From NCBI GenBank assembly GCA_947501615.1, contig CANMWK010000002.1, positions 1 through 64,000 on the forward strand: a stretch of 64,000 nt of DNA, in the 5' to 3' direction. The stretch's first letter is position 1. Each line of letters starts with the position of its first letter. Shown one piece after another: positions 33,739-42,161 of the stretch. Source of the stretch: an uncultured Tenacibaculum sp. (GTDB lineage: Bacteria > Bacteroidota > Bacteroidia > Flavobacteriales > Flavobacteriaceae). The notes under the pieces are model-generated. The model ran no database searches. It was not told where the DNA came from and worked only from the letters and a program-made list of their open reading frames with translations. Made by a program: the position numbers and the translations under genes.

Positions 33739-35373
33739 ATGATTATGAGACTATCGATACTTTACTACGTATTTTTTGGGCTATTGGCTATGGAAGCTCA
33801 AAAAAAAGAATCACCTATTACTACTATTGAATCTAGTTTAGACACTATTAAAGAAGTTAAAGCTAAAATAAACTTGTTATTAAAAGAAGGAGAACAATTA
33901 TTAACTAATGATAGAGTAATAGCAGAAAAAATTTTTAAAAAAGCAGAAAGTATTATCGATGAAGATGATGAATCTAGTAAAGCTTATTATTATAAAAAAT
34001 TAGCTGCAATTTATTTTAGAAAAGAGATATACAATAAAAGTTTGTCATTATATCATAAAGCTAGAGGAGGATACGAACAATTGGAAGATACATTAAATAT
34101 AACAGCAACTCTTCTTAAAGAAGGGATGATTTATAAGTATTTGAAAGAAGAGAATCGAGCTATTAAAGTGCTTAAAAGAGGTGTGGGGTTAGCTGCTCAA
34201 CGAAAAGATTCATCAGCAGTCGGTCGGTTTTATATAGGTATAGGAGGAGCATATGCATCATTAAAAAAAATTGATTCTAGTTTTTATTTCTATACAAAAG
34301 CATTAGAAATCTTCAAGAAATTAAAAAGTGAACGAAGAATAAGTAATGTAAATAATAATTTGGCTATTCTTTATGGGCATCAAGAAGATTATGAAAAAGC
34401 AGTAGGAATTCATTTGAATAATTTATCTTATATAAAGAAAAAACATAATAAAAAGAATTTAGCAACCACTTATTACAATATAGCCTTTTCTTTTTTAAAG
34501 ATGAAAGATTATAAATCTTCGATGATTTATTTAGATTCTTCAGCAACAATTTGTTTGGCTAATAACTATAAACTAAGATTGTCTAAGATTTCAGAAAAAA
34601 GGAGTCAGATATATGCAATAAGAAAAGATTTTGAAAATGCATACAAACATAATGTATTGTTTAAAAAATATTCAGATTCTGTTTTTGACTTGAGGAAGAA
34701 GGTTCATATTAAAGATCTTGAACTTAAATATGAGTTTGTAGCTAAAGAAAGAGAGTTAGAATTGTTAGCAGATAAAAAAGAGTCTGAAAAACGATTGTAT
34801 ATAACACTATTTGTTTTTATAATTCTATCTGGACTTGTAATTGGTTATTTGACATGGAAAAATTATAAATCGAGAACTCAAAAAGTAAAAGATAAATACG
34901 AAAAAGAAAAATTAAAGAAGCAAATATTAGCAGAGCAAATAAAATTGACTGAATCTGAAGTGAAATATTTAGTTGCAGATAATACAATGCGTTTAAAATT
35001 TATAAAACATCTTTCTGAACAAATTAAAAGAGATAAAGATTCGAATGAATTTCAAAATGTTCAGGAATATGCAAATTCGTTGTTAGTCAAATTACAGCAG
35101 CAAATTATTACAGAAAATAAATTGTCATCTGTGCAAGATAAGATCAATGAGGTAAATAAAGGATTTGAAGCTAAGATTCAAAAAATGTTTCCTGATCTCA
35201 CAAAAACAGAACGTGAAATCTGTAACTTTTTACGTTTAAACTTATCAATTAAAGAGATTGCATCAATACGACATTCTAGTATTGACTCAATAAAAGCACT
35301 TAGGTATCGTATACGAAAAAAGCTTGAAGTCCCTAAGAATCAAGAGTTAGAGCGTTATATTCAAGCTATTTAA
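33739..35373 (+). CDS. Membrane-tethered TPR regulator with C-terminal HTH, paralogue 3
   Basis: The 544-residue protein repeats the plan: N-terminal signal (SILYYVFFGLLAMEA), TPR units (KEIYNKSLSLYHKARGGYEQ, LKEENRAIKVLKRGVGLAAQ), membrane helix near 352-374 (TLFVFIILSGLVIGYLTW), coiled coil, and HTH (LTKTEREICNFLRLNLSIKE). It is the most diverged of the three in the sensor half, while the last 60 residues stay close to the others. Different sensing specificity with similar DNA targets is a fair inference. ATG 33739 gives MIMRLS; the second Met at 33745 is equally possible. Confidence 0.85.
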   Translation: MIMRLSILYYVFFGLLAMEAQKKESPITTIESSLDTIKEVKAKINLLLKEGEQLLTNDRVIAEKIFKKAESIIDEDDESSKAYYYKKLAAIYFRKEIYNKSLSLYHKARGGYEQLEDTLNITATLLKEGMIYKYLKEENRAIKVLKRGVGLAAQRKDSSAVGRFYIGIGGAYASLKKIDSSFYFYTKALEIFKKLKSERRISNVNNNLAILYGHQEDYEKAVGIHLNNLSYIKKKHNKKNLATTYYNIAFSFLKMKDYKSSMIYLDSSATICLANNYKLRLSKISEKRSQIYAIRKDFENAYKHNVLFKKYSDSVFDLRKKVHIKDLELKYEFVAKERELELLADKKESEKRLYITLFVFIILSGLVIGYLTWKNYKSRTQKVKDKYEKEKLKKQILAEQIKLTESEVKYLVADNTMRLKFIKHLSEQIKRDKDSNEFQNVQEYANSLLVKLQQQIITENKLSSVQDKINEVNKGFEAKIQKMFPDLTKTEREICNFLRLNLSIKEIASIRHSSIDSIKALRYRIRKKLEVPKNQELERYIQAI

Positions 35374-35499
35374 CACTTTTGTCACTTTTTGTCACCGTGT
35401 TTTTTATTGTTAAATTGAAGCTTATTAATAATTTAGCAACCGAAAATGTTTATTTATATAATCCCTTAATTAATAAGTAAAATTTGTTTAACAGTTTTC
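35374..35499. other. Start of the 333-bp gap between TPR paralogue 3 and clpP
   Basis: This stretch begins with the element GTCACTTTTTGTCACCGT just after the stop codon, which recurs after paralogue 2. The remainder is AT-rich with no ORF or RNA gene seen. The rest of the gap (35536-35706) holds only AT-rich sequence; TATCTTTA at 35670-35677 is one base off a -7 element for clpP. Confidence 0.5.
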
Positions 35500-35535
35500 A
35501 AGTCAACACACGGGGGGGTGTGTTGACTTTTTTGG
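35500..35535 (+). terminator. Strong hairpin terminator with an all-G loop
   Basis: AAGTCAACACAC (35500-35511) pairs perfectly with GTGTGTTGACTT (35518-35529) around a loop of six G, followed by a T run. A seven-G run is striking in this AT-rich sequence. It terminates the TPR regulator unit before clpP. Confidence 0.85.
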
Positions 35536-35706
35536 GATTTTGTATTAATTATTAGTTGAAAAATCATGAAACATAAACTGATTTTTCCTTTACATAAATA
35601 AAATCAACATACTTCCTAATAGCTATACCCTATTATCTTACTATATTAATTATTTTACAGAAAATCTTTGTATCTTTAACGATCGTAACTTTAAATAAAC
35701 AGAATA

Positions 35707-36366
35707 ATGGATTACGGAAAAGAATTTGAAAAATATGCAACTAAACACCATGGTATTAGTAGTACATATTACAATCAAATAACAAGTAGTTTAACTCCTT
35801 ATATTATTGAAGAACGTCAATTAAACGTTGCACAAATGGATGTTTTTTCGCGTTTAATGATGGATCGTATCATCTTTTTAGGAACAGGAATAAACGATCA
35901 AATAGCAAATGTTATCCAAGCGCAGTTATTATTCTTAGAAAGTGTAGATTCTAATAAAGATATTTCTATATATATTAATTCACCAGGAGGAGGTGTGTAT
36001 GCTGGTTTAGGTATTTATGATACTATGCAGTTTATTAAGCCAGATGTAGCAACAATTTGTACAGGTATGGCAGCTTCAATGGGTGCTGTTTTAATGTGTG
36101 CTGGAGAGAAGGGAAAACGTTCTGCATTACCACATTCAAGAATTATGATACATCAACCATTAGGAGGAGCTCAAGGACAGGCTTCTGATATGGAGATTAC
36201 TGTAAAAGAAATAGGAAAATTAAAAACTGAACTTTATAATATCATATCGAACCATTCTGGCCAACCTTTCGATAAAGTACACGAAGATTCTGATCGTGAT
36301 TACTGGATGAAAGCTGACGAAGCTAAAGAGTATGGTATGATTGATGAAGTACTTAGTAGAAAATAA
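35707..36366 (+). CDS. clpP: ATP-dependent Clp protease proteolytic subunit
   Basis: ClpP forms the tetradecameric serine protease chamber fed by ClpX. The 219-residue protein has YINSPGGGVYAGLGIYDTMQ, the catalytic serine in TGMAASMGAVL (about residue 122), and the histidine in RIMIHQPLGG (about 147). The N-terminal propeptide region (about 1-30) is of normal length. ClpX follows after 2 bp, the standard clpP-clpX operon. ATG 35707 has no good alternative. Confidence 0.95.
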   Translation: MDYGKEFEKYATKHHGISSTYYNQITSSLTPYIIEERQLNVAQMDVFSRLMMDRIIFLGTGINDQIANVIQAQLLFLESVDSNKDISIYINSPGGGVYAGLGIYDTMQFIKPDVATICTGMAASMGAVLMCAGEKGKRSALPHSRIMIHQPLGGAQGQASDMEITVKEIGKLKTELYNIISNHSGQPFDKVHEDSDRDYWMKADEAKEYGMIDEVLSRK

Positions 36367-36368
36367 AT

Positions 36369-37607
36369 ATGTCACAAGATCAAAATTTAGAATGTTCGTT
36401 TTGTGGACGCAAAAAAGCGGAAACAGATTTACTTATAGCGGGTATGGATGCTCATATCTGTGATCGCTGTATCGAGCAGGCTTACGGAATAGTGCAGGAG
36501 GAGATAGCTGAAGCAAAAACAACGAGTCTCTCTAATGATCTAATTTTAAAAAAGCCAATAGAAATAAAATCGTTTTTAGACGAGTATATTGTAGGTCAAG
36601 AGCAAACTAAAAAAGCGATGTCTGTTGCTGTATACAATCACTATAAAAGATTATTACAATCTAAATCACCAAATGATGGTGTAGAAATTGAAAAGTCTAA
36701 TATTGTGTTGGTAGGAGAAACGGGAACAGGTAAAACATTGGTGGCTAGAACTATAGCCCGAATGTTAAATGTGCCTTTTTCAATTGTAGATGCCACAGTA
36801 TTAACACAAGCAGGGTATGTAGGTGAAGATGTTGAAAGTATTTTGAGTCGCTTATTACAAGCTGCCGATTATGATGTAGAAAAGGCAGAAAGAGGAATCG
36901 TTTTCATTGATGAAATAGATAAGATTGCTCGTAAAGGTGATAATCCGTCAATTACTAGAGATGTTTCAGGAGAAGGCGTACAACAAGCTTTACTAAAACT
37001 GCTTGAAGGAGCTGTTGTTAATGTAGCTCCTAAAGGAGGAAGAAAGCATCCTGAACAAAAATTCATACAAGTAAATACTAAAGATATTCTATTCGTAGCT
37101 GGAGGAGCTTTTTCTGGTATAGATAGAATTATTAGTAAACGATTAAATATGCAAGCTGTAGGGTACAGTGCTTCTATAGATGAAGATAAAATAGATGAAG
37201 ATAATTTGCTTCAATATATCATACCTGCAGATTTAAAATCTTTTGGTTTAATACCAGAAATTATAGGTCGTTTACCGGTGCTAAGTTATATGAATCCGTT
37301 AGATGCTAAAACCTTAAGAGCTATTCTTACAGAACCTAAAAATTCTATAATTAAGCAGTACACAAAATTATTCTTCATGGATGATGTTGAATTTTCTATG
37401 ACAGAAGGTGCACTACAATATATTGTAGATATGGCTGTGGAATATAAATTAGGAGCGAGAGGATTACGATCATTATGTGAAGCGATATTAACAGATGCAA
37501 TGTTTGAGTTACCAGGTTCTGATGTTAAAGAATTTGAAGTGACAAGAGAATATGCAGAAGAAAAGTTAACTAAAAAAGCATTACAAAAATTAAAAGCGGC
37601 ATCATAA
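36369..37607 (+). CDS. clpX: ATP-dependent Clp protease ATPase subunit
   Basis: ClpX is the AAA+ unfoldase that delivers substrates to ClpP. The 412-residue protein has an intact N-terminal zinc-binding domain (Cys 9, 12, 31 and 34), Walker A GETGTGKT at about 116-123, Walker [12 protein letters not shown], the pore loop GYVGEDVES, and the ClpP-docking region. [13 protein letters not shown] near the C-terminus is typical. Its zinc site is kept, in contrast to DnaG and AccD in the same window. It is co-transcribed with clpP and ends before a stem-loop at 37698. Confidence 0.95.
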   Translation: MSQDQNLECSFCGRKKAETDLLIAGMDAHICDRCIEQAYGIVQEEIAEAKTTSLSNDLILKKPIEIKSFLDEYIVGQEQTKKAMSVAVYNHYKRLLQSKSPNDGVEIEKSNIVLVGETGTGKTLVARTIARMLNVPFSIVDATVLTQAGYVGEDVESILSRLLQAADYDVEKAERGIVFIDEIDKIARKGDNPSITRDVSGEGVQQALLKLLEGAVVNVAPKGGRKHPEQKFIQVNTKDILFVAGGAFSGIDRIISKRLNMQAVGYSASIDEDKIDEDNLLQYIIPADLKSFGLIPEIIGRLPVLSYMNPLDAKTLRAILTEPKNSIIKQYTKLFFMDDVEFSMTEGALQYIVDMAVEYKLGARGLRSLCEAILTDAMFELPGSDVKEFEVTREYAEEKLTKKALQKLKAAS

Positions 37608-37697
37608 AATAGTAGTATTTTAATTGTAGGATGGTCGTAGTTAATTTGTTAACTAAAGTGCTATTTGTACATTAAAGTAGTTCATTATTTAAAATAC

Positions 37698-37730
37698 AAA
37701 AGCATTGAGTTTATCTCGATGCTTTTCTTT
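37698..37730 (+). terminator. Terminator of clpP-clpX
   Basis: AAAAGCATTGAG (37698-37709) pairs with CTCGATGCTTTT (37715-37726) over 12 bp with one G-T pair and a 5-nt loop, followed by T-rich sequence. It is 91 nt beyond the clpX stop. Confidence 0.8.
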
Positions 37731-37871
37731 TAAAACTATGTTTTTAGTAAGATTGATTTAGAATATATTTAAAAGAGTTTTTATACAAGGCTTTTATATG
37801 CTACAAAAATTCGTATTAGGAATCTTTTCAACTGTTGTTAATCTCAAGTTTTACACAGTAAAGTAACTTAT

Positions 37872-37895
37872 TATCATTGTATCATTGTATCATTG
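37872..37895. repeat. Octamer tandem repeat (TATCATTG)x3
   Basis: Three perfect copies of TATCATTG are followed by TATCA. The array lies in the clpX-dnaG gap, about 90 bp before dnaG. It is a second short non-coding tandem array, unrelated in unit length to the heptamer array at the window start. Confidence 0.85.
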
Positions 37896-37961
37896 TATCA
37901 AGATAGTTCATTTGTAAATAGTATTATTAATTAAATATTAGTTTTCATTGAAGAACAAGCC

Positions 37962-37969
37962 TATATTTG
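37962..37969 (+). promoter_or_regulatory. Candidate -7 promoter element of dnaG
   Basis: TATATTTG matches TAnnTTTG and ends 17 nt before the dnaG ATG. The nearest upstream TTG (37948-37950) is only 11 nt away, too close for a normal -33 element. Confidence 0.4.
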
Positions 37970-37986
37970 CGCTTCAATTTTTTTAG

Positions 37987-39993
37987 ATGATAACCCAACA
38001 AACCATAGAAAGAGTTTTTGAAGCTGCTCGTGTAGAGGAGGTGATCGGAGAGTTTGTACAATTAAAAAAAGCAGGAAGTAATTTTAAAGGATTAAGTCCA
38101 TTTACAGACGAAAGAACTCCTTCTTTTATGGTATCACCAGTAAAACAAATCTGGAAAGATTTTAGTACAGGTAAAGGAGGAAATGCTATTTCGTTCTTAA
38201 TGGAGCATGAGCATTTTTCATATCCAGAAGCAATACGTTGGCTTGCTAAAAAATATAACATAGAAATAGAGGAAACCGAACAAAGTGACGAGCAGAAAGA
38301 ACAAATTAACGAAAGAGAGAGTATGTTTTTGGTTTCTAAATTTGCCAAAGATTACTTTTATGATGTATTGATGAATACTCAAAAAGGGAGAGCAATCGGA
38401 CTTTCTTATTTTAAAGAGCGTGGTTTTCGAGAAGATACGATAGAAAAATTCGACTTAGGATATTGTAAAGATGAATGGGATAATTTTACAAAAGCTGCTT
38501 TACAAAAAGGATTTGATATAAAATATTTAAAGTCTACCGGATTAACTATTGTAAAAGAAGGTGGAGAAAAAGTAAGAACTTTTGATCGATTTAAAGGTCG
38601 AGTAATGTTTCCAATCCATAGTATGTCTGGTAGAATACTTGGTTTTGGAGGTAGAATTTTAACCAATGATAAAAAGGCAGCAAAGTATTTAAACTCTCCA
38701 GAAAGTGATATTTATCATAAGAGTAAAATATTATATGGAATTTATCAAGCTAAGAAAGAAATAGCAAAGCAAGACAATTGTTATTTAGTAGAAGGATATA
38801 CTGATGTGATTTCTTTTCATCAATCAGGAATTGAGAATGTTGTAGCATCTTCAGGAACAGCACTAACACCAGAACAAATACGATTAGTACATCGATTAAC
38901 TAACAATATTACAGTGCTCTTTGATGGCGATGCTGCTGGTATTAGAGCGTCTTTACGAGGAATCGATTTGATTTTAGAGCAAGGAATGAATGTGAAAGTA
39001 ATTACATTTCCCGATGGTGAGGATCCTGATAGCTTTGCCAAATCCCATTCAGATGCAGAATTAAAACGATATTTAGAAGAAAACGCTCAAGACTTTATCA
39101 ATTTTAAAGTATCCCTTTTATTAAATGATGCTAAAAACGATCCTGTTAAAAAAGCAGGTTTAATACGTGATATTGTTACAAGTATCTCTAAAATCCCTGA
39201 TGGAATTCAGCGTGAAGTTTATGTTCAAGAATGTGCACGCATCATGGATATTTCTGAGCAAGTACTTTTTAGTGAACTTGCACAATTAATTCACAAAGGA
39301 GCAAAAACAGTTGAAAGGAATACTCGAAAAGCTGAACCAAAGCTACAGCCGATACGTAAAGAGCAAACAAAACAAAAAGTAGATAGCTTATTATTACTAG
39401 AGAAAGAAATTATTCGAATTTTATTGCTGTACGGTAATGAAGAAGTTGGTTTTGTCAATTGGGTAAATGCTCATGACAAGCATGGTAGGCCTATTTTAGA
39501 GAAAGAGGAGTATTTAAATACGGTTTCTAATGAATTATACCTGAATTTACAGGAAGACGAAATAGAGTTTACAAACGATGTTTTTAGAGTAGTATATTAT
39601 GAGATAATCCATCAATTAAATCAAGATGAAAAAATCTCTATAGATAAACTTATTGCAAATGAAGATCCAACTATAGCAATGGCTGTTACAAATATCTTAA
39701 TGGATGAAGAGAAATATAAGTTGAGCGATTGGAGTAGGAAGGATATTATAATAACTGAGGTAGAAAAAATACTACCTAAATTGGTTACAGATGCTATTTT
39801 AAATTTACGTAGAGTTTTAATCGAACGAAAATTAACAGCAATAGTAACTGAAGGGCAAGAACTAGCTAATCAACCTCAAGAAAATGAAGAACAATTAGAA
39901 AAAGAGAATCATTATAATGAGCTGAAAGAAGAAGTCATAAATTACCTAGAACTTAAAAAGTTACTATACGAAAAATTAAGTAGAGTGATATAA
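37987..39993 (+). CDS. dnaG: DNA primase lacking zinc-finger ligands
   Basis: DnaG makes RNA primers at the replication fork. The 668-residue protein has the zinc-binding-domain framework (SPFTDERTPSFMVSPVKQIW, FSTGKGGNAISF), the TOPRIM core (FKGRVMFPIHSMSGRILGFG, YLVEGYTDVISFHQSG, LFDGDAAGIRASLRG) and a C-terminal helicase-interaction region. The four expected zinc ligands (Cys-His-Cys-Cys) are S37, T40, D58 and T61, so the domain should not bind zinc in the usual way. The fold context is otherwise well kept, so this is substitution, not truncation. I recall the same pattern in other Flavobacteriaceae. Confidence 0.94.
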   Translation: MITQQTIERVFEAARVEEVIGEFVQLKKAGSNFKGLSPFTDERTPSFMVSPVKQIWKDFSTGKGGNAISFLMEHEHFSYPEAIRWLAKKYNIEIEETEQSDEQKEQINERESMFLVSKFAKDYFYDVLMNTQKGRAIGLSYFKERGFREDTIEKFDLGYCKDEWDNFTKAALQKGFDIKYLKSTGLTIVKEGGEKVRTFDRFKGRVMFPIHSMSGRILGFGGRILTNDKKAAKYLNSPESDIYHKSKILYGIYQAKKEIAKQDNCYLVEGYTDVISFHQSGIENVVASSGTALTPEQIRLVHRLTNNITVLFDGDAAGIRASLRGIDLILEQGMNVKVITFPDGEDPDSFAKSHSDAELKRYLEENAQDFINFKVSLLLNDAKNDPVKKAGLIRDIVTSISKIPDGIQREVYVQECARIMDISEQVLFSELAQLIHKGAKTVERNTRKAEPKLQPIRKEQTKQKVDSLLLLEKEIIRILLLYGNEEVGFVNWVNAHDKHGRPILEKEEYLNTVSNELYLNLQEDEIEFTNDVFRVVYYEIIHQLNQDEKISIDKLIANEDPTIAMAVTNILMDEEKYKLSDWSRKDIIITEVEKILPKLVTDAILNLRRVLIERKLTAIVTEGQELANQPQENEEQLEKENHYNELKEEVINYLELKKLLYEKLSRVI

Positions 39994-40024
39994 AGTTAAC
40001 AACCAAAATAATATAATAATTTAA

Positions 40025-40807
40025 ATGAGTTTAACTGAAAAACAAATTAAATATGGGTTTAATTACTATTTTGCTGAAGAAGCTAATAGAGTTAAAAGTG
40101 TTGTTGAGTTAAACGAATTTAATGGAGAAAGAAAGTTATCTGTTAATTGTACTCAATTAGATTATTGGATTCAGAAAAATGGTAAAAAGGATAAGGATAA
40201 AAAAAGAATATTATTAGAATGGTGTAATTTTCTAAAAGAAAATCCGAATGCTTTTGATGAATTATATTTTGGTGCCCGAATGCCCAAAGAATTATTCGAA
40301 GCAGTTTGTCATCAAAAACAGTTAAAACGTTTAGAGATTAAATGGGGTGTTTATGATGATTTAGAAAGTATTGCAAAATTGACTGAAATGGAGTTTTTAC
40401 ATATCGGTTCAGGGTCTGCTGTTCAAAGTATTGAGCCTTTAACACAGTTAAAAAATTTAAAAGGACTTCAAGTTGAAAATTTTCAAAAAATATCTAATTA
40501 TGAGTCTTTTTCAAAACTCAAATCTTTAGAGAGTCTCTTTATCGATGGTGATAGAACTTCTCCAAAAAATATTCGAATCGAAAGTATTGACTTTTTAAGG
40601 AAGATACCTCAATTAAAATGTTATAGAATGCTTGCAACGATTCTAGTAAACAAAGACTATTCACCTATATTAGAATTAAACAACCTAGAATATTTAGCGA
40701 TTCGAGGACGAAGGGAAGTAAAGAAAATGTATGAAGATTTTGCAAAACTCCCTAAGTTAAAATGGGGTTGGGGATGGAGAGAAAAAGAAATAAATTTAAA
40801 GAGCTAA
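40025..40807 (+). CDS. Leucine-rich repeat domain protein
   Basis: The 260-residue protein has no signal peptide or membrane segment. The middle contains leucine-rich-repeat-like units (LKRLEIKWGVYDDLESIAKL, MEFLHIGSGSAVQSIEPLTQ, LKNLKGLQVENFQKISNYES, LKSLESLFIDGD, LEYLAIRGRR), roughly residues 95-245. The N-terminal 70 residues (GERKLSVNCTQLDYWIQKNG) are not recognised. It is probably a cytoplasmic protein-binding module of unknown role. It lies 31 bp after dnaG and might be read through from it, but no functional tie is evident. Confidence 0.7.
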   Translation: MSLTEKQIKYGFNYYFAEEANRVKSVVELNEFNGERKLSVNCTQLDYWIQKNGKKDKDKKRILLEWCNFLKENPNAFDELYFGARMPKELFEAVCHQKQLKRLEIKWGVYDDLESIAKLTEMEFLHIGSGSAVQSIEPLTQLKNLKGLQVENFQKISNYESFSKLKSLESLFIDGDRTSPKNIRIESIDFLRKIPQLKCYRMLATILVNKDYSPILELNNLEYLAIRGRREVKKMYEDFAKLPKLKWGWGWREKEINLKS

Positions 40808-40966
40808 GGTTCTCATTATGTGAAATAAAGGACTGCTAGAATAGTAAACAGTATTATGGTATTAAAATACTACTAACAATTCTTTTTGGAAATAGTAATT
40901 TAAACTAGCTAATTTTCTTAAAATGCTAATACTTAATAGTGTCTACAAAGTATTAACATTTTTTTA

Positions 40967-40974
40967 TATATTTG
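40967..40974 (+). promoter_or_regulatory. Candidate -7 promoter element before a small ORF
   Basis: TATATTTG matches TAnnTTTG, 38 nt before the ATG of the small ORF at 41013. No -33 TTG is seen at normal spacing. Confidence 0.35.
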
Positions 40975-41012
40975 ACACGCAGAAATAAAAGAAACTAAAT
41001 AAACCTTGAACT

Positions 41013-41144
41013 ATGAGAAAATTGCTCCAAATAGGTCATTTATTAGTGTTATTTGTAGAATTGCCTTTTCAAATCTCAAATGGACACAAGAAAAAAGCAT
41101 ATAAGAAAATTAAGCAATTAATGATCTCAGCTAATCTTTTGTAG
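41013..41144 (+). CDS. Small hypothetical protein (43 residues)
   Basis: The frame MRKLLQIGHLLVLFVELPFQ continues with a lysine-rich tail (HKKKAYKKIKQL) and ends TAG at 41142-41144. It has an N-terminal hydrophobic stretch of about 17 residues after two basic residues, followed by a strongly basic half, like a small membrane-associated peptide. A TAnnTTTG element stands 38 nt upstream, which is the main support. There is no recognised family and no ribosome-binding site; it could be chance. Confidence 0.35.
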   Translation: MRKLLQIGHLLVLFVELPFQISNGHKKKAYKKIKQLMISANLL

Positions 41145-41314
41145 TAAATTCTAAAAACCAATAATTATTTTAGTTGCACAATTATTTTTTTGTGTTATAG
41201 ATATTGCAACGAACCGCTTAGAGAACATAGAGTAAACGATTTTTTGGTAAAAAGTCTACAAAATAATTTATGAAAAAGGTAAACCTTAAAAGCAGTCAGA
41301 TATAAATTTGATCA

Positions 41315-42103
41315 CTATTTCAATTCTTTTGGAATTTCGCAAACAGGTATAGGAACCATTTTATGCTGATTAATAGTATTTAAACGAATATAAATTTTAT
41401 ACACTTCTTTTTCTCTACCCGAAAAGTCTTCAGCAGTTTTTCCAGCATCCTGCATTTGCATTGCCCATTCTAATTCATCATAAGAAGCGCCAATTTGGTC
41501 TTCGTCTGTTCTACTATCTCCAAATAAACCATCTGTAGGTTGTGCTTTTTGAATAGATTCAGGCACTTTTAAGTAAGCAGCTAATGCATAAACTTCTGAT
41601 TTTACTAAATCAGCAATCGGACTTAAATCTACACCACCATCACCATATTTAGTAAAAAAACCTACACCAAAATCCTCTACTTTATTTCCTGTTCCAGCAA
41701 CTAAAAGTCCGTGTAAACCAGCAAAATAATACAAAGTTGTCATACGTAAACGAGCTCTAGTATTTGCTAAGGCTAAATCTAATTTAGCAGAAACATCAGT
41801 TTTAGGTGTAACTGTTTTAAAATCTTCAAATGTTGATGTTAGATTAACACGAGCATCAGAGACATTAGAAAAGTGATCTTTTAATTGAGCTATATGCTCT
41901 TGTGCACGATTTACTTGACTCTGCGCTTGGTGTATAGGCATTTCTACACATAAAGTTGGAAGTCCAGTACTGGCGCATAATGAAGAAGTAACAGCAGAGT
42001 CTATTCCTCCAGAAACTCCAACTACAAACCCTTTAACTTTAGCATTCTCGGCATAATTTTTTAACCAGTTTGTAATATGTTCAGCAACTTTAGGTGTATT
42101 CAT
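41315..42103 (-). CDS. nadE: NH3-dependent NAD+ synthetase
   Basis: NadE makes NAD+ from nicotinic acid adenine dinucleotide, ATP and ammonia. The 262-residue single-domain protein has the PP-loop VGVSGGIDSAVTSSL at about 27-41, GTGNKVEDFGVGFFTKYGDG, DLSPIADLVKSEVYALA and PTDGLFGDSRTDEDQIGASY, all standard. There is no N-terminal glutaminase domain, so free ammonia is the likely donor. It is divergent from gldB, 58 bp apart, a neighbourhood known for gldB in flavobacteria. Confidence 0.95.
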   Translation of the reverse strand: MNTPKVAEHITNWLKNYAENAKVKGFVVGVSGGIDSAVTSSLCASTGLPTLCVEMPIHQAQSQVNRAQEHIAQLKDHFSNVSDARVNLTSTFEDFKTVTPKTDVSAKLDLALANTRARLRMTTLYYFAGLHGLLVAGTGNKVEDFGVGFFTKYGDGGVDLSPIADLVKSEVYALAAYLKVPESIQKAQPTDGLFGDSRTDEDQIGASYDELEWAMQMQDAGKTAEDFSGREKEVYKIYIRLNTINQHKMVPIPVCEIPKELK

Positions 42104-42161
42104 GTTATACGATTTTAGTAAATTCGAAGTTTAATATCTATAACGTAAAGATAGCGATTTC

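Larger units (their letters stand above)
37608..37986. other. Intergenic region between clpX and dnaG
   Basis: The 379-bp gap holds the clpX terminator (37698-37730), a short octamer tandem repeat (37872-37895) and a dnaG -7 promoter element (37962-37969). No ORF of note or RNA gene is seen in the rest. Confidence 0.6.
40808..41314. other. 507-bp region between the LRR gene and nadE
   Basis: It contains a promoter-like TATATTTG (40967-40974), a 43-codon open frame (41013-41144), and overlapping inverted repeats after it: GTTGCA (41173-41178) with TGCAAC (41215-41220), and CACAA with TTGTG inside. Nothing else is recognised. nadE ends at 41315 on the opposite strand. Confidence 0.5.

Noticed and set aside
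35512..35518. Phase-variable G run controlling a gene
   Set aside because: The run lies in a terminator loop, outside any coding sequence or likely promoter spacer. Kept only as a structural curiosity.
41145..41314. Attenuator for nadE made of alternative hairpins after the small ORF
   Set aside because: nadE is on the opposite strand and ends here, so the hairpins cannot control its start.
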